From assembly GCA_017646945.1 (NCBI GenBank), contig JAGCLN010000300.1:1-24069 (forward strand): DNA of 24,069 nt, given 5' to 3'. A program made the position numbers and the translations under genes. The DNA comes from Clostridia bacterium. Lineage in GTDB: Bacteria; Bacillota; Clostridia; Christensenellales; Borkfalkiaceae. Each line of letters begins with the position of its first letter. Position 1 is the first letter of the stretch. The notes below the pieces were generated by a model, which saw only the letters and a list, made by a program, of their open reading frames with translations, made no database searches and was not told the DNA's origin. Of the stretch, positions 23,637 to 24,069 are shown one piece after another.

Positions 23637-24069
23637 TACCGCCATCTCCTTCATTTTCATTACCTGGTTCGGGTTGTACCGGCGCTTCTTCATAGAGCGC
23701 GTATAAGTGGATATCTTTATCTATCGTGATAAGCGAATATCCGCTTGCCGTAACGTACATATCCCCGCCTAATTGAGTTTTGAATAAGCCCTTGAACACC
23801 CAACCGTCTTTTTGAACTTTGGACGGAAGAGTTATGCTACCCGGGTTTTCAACTTCGAATAAGTCGTAGCCCCAACCGGCGATGCCGTTGATAGTCCAGT
23901 TAAGGTCTTCACGAATATAGTAAACGTCAAAATCGTCCGCTTCGTCAGCGTTCGCGTTGTTCCAATGGATGGTAACTTTGTGAGTGTACTTTCCCGCTTG
24001 TTCTTCTATATAATCGTCAGTCATAGAACCGAACTTGCCATCGCCCCACGTACCGCCGATAAAAAAGCC
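23623..24069 (-). CDS. C-terminal part of an InlB-type B-repeat surface protein (cut by window edge)
   Basis: 148 residues are visible and the frame is open to the window edge, so the start lies outside. The first in-frame ATG (24022-24024) is probably internal, because the frame upstream of it is open and reads GGTWGDGKFG. The visible part contains a B-repeat-like stretch with the GWVFKGLF and LYALYEE turns (FxG and YA-x-Y), then a short Pro/Glu/Gly-rich acidic tail. There is no LPxTG or membrane anchor at the C-terminus. It shares its fold type with the next gene and overlaps its start by 14 nt, so the two are one operon. Confidence 0.8.
   Translation of the reverse strand, partial: GFFIGGTWGDGKFGSMTDDYIEEQAGKYTHKVTIHWNNANADEADDFDVYYIREDLNWTINGIAGWGYDLFEVENPGSITLPSKVQKDGWVFKGLFKTQLGGDMYVTASGYSLITIDKDIHLYALYEEAPVQPEPGNENEGDGGSEEI

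Noticed and set aside
1..24069. tRNA, rRNA, CRISPR array, insertion sequence or prophage genes
   Set aside because: I looked for them in all intergenic regions and found none by eye; a tRNAscan/CRISPR search could confirm.

Overview
This window looks like a chromosomal segment of a Bacillota bacterium (Clostridia-like, probably an uncultured gut lineage). The evidence is AT-rich intergenic DNA, consensus SigA-type promoters, AAGGAG Shine-Dalgarno sites, a YlmC/YmxH PRC-barrel protein and lipoboxes of Gram-positive type. The order or family cannot be fixed from sequence alone. Every gene I can support is on the minus strand, so transcription runs from high to low coordinates.

Surface-protein operon (24069 to about 15230): three secreted or anchored proteins in a row. 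They are the C-terminal end of an InlB-type B-repeat protein cut by the window edge, a 1705-aa lipoprotein (eight InlB-like repeats, then a GLUG-type beta-helix), and a 1067-aa lipoprotein built of about twelve fibronectin-III-like modules. The beta-helix contains about 3.5 tandem copies of a 233-residue unit with an exact 699-bp period. A strong hairpin closes the cluster.

Membrane and housekeeping block (15215 to 11081): an integral membrane protein with HELSH (site-2-protease-like), a PRC-barrel YlmC/YmxH protein, then a tightly coupled CPBP protease-rlmH-tadA operon, then prs with its own promoter.

Glycoside hydrolase and lipid block (10837 to 7085): a GH2 enzyme that appears to be leaderless, then an unusual fusion of a VTT/DedA-like membrane domain, a PlsC-type acyltransferase and a zinc ribbon. 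Each has its own promoter and terminator.

Polyamine block (7012 to 1): an XRE-cupin regulator with a near-consensus promoter and an inverted repeat over its start site, then potA-potB-potC-potD with overlapping genes, a terminator, then a separately promoted agmatine deiminase (aguA) and the first codons of another gene. Together these form a polyamine uptake and agmatine-to-putrescine unit, probably controlled by the XRE-cupin protein. PotA carries a duplicated TOBE-like region. PotD has an acidic insert and a C-terminal membrane anchor.

The most unusual unexplained structures are two long imperfect foldback elements, 160 bp (6233-6392) and 128 bp (10953-11080). Each starts at, or 2 nt after, the stop codon of a minus-strand gene. 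In both, the helix interruptions read on the plus strand are largely tandem G.A/A.G and single G.A mismatches. They may be structured RNAs or foldback mobile elements. No tRNA, rRNA, CRISPR array, transposase or phage gene was seen, and no gene-free stretch exceeds 300 bp.
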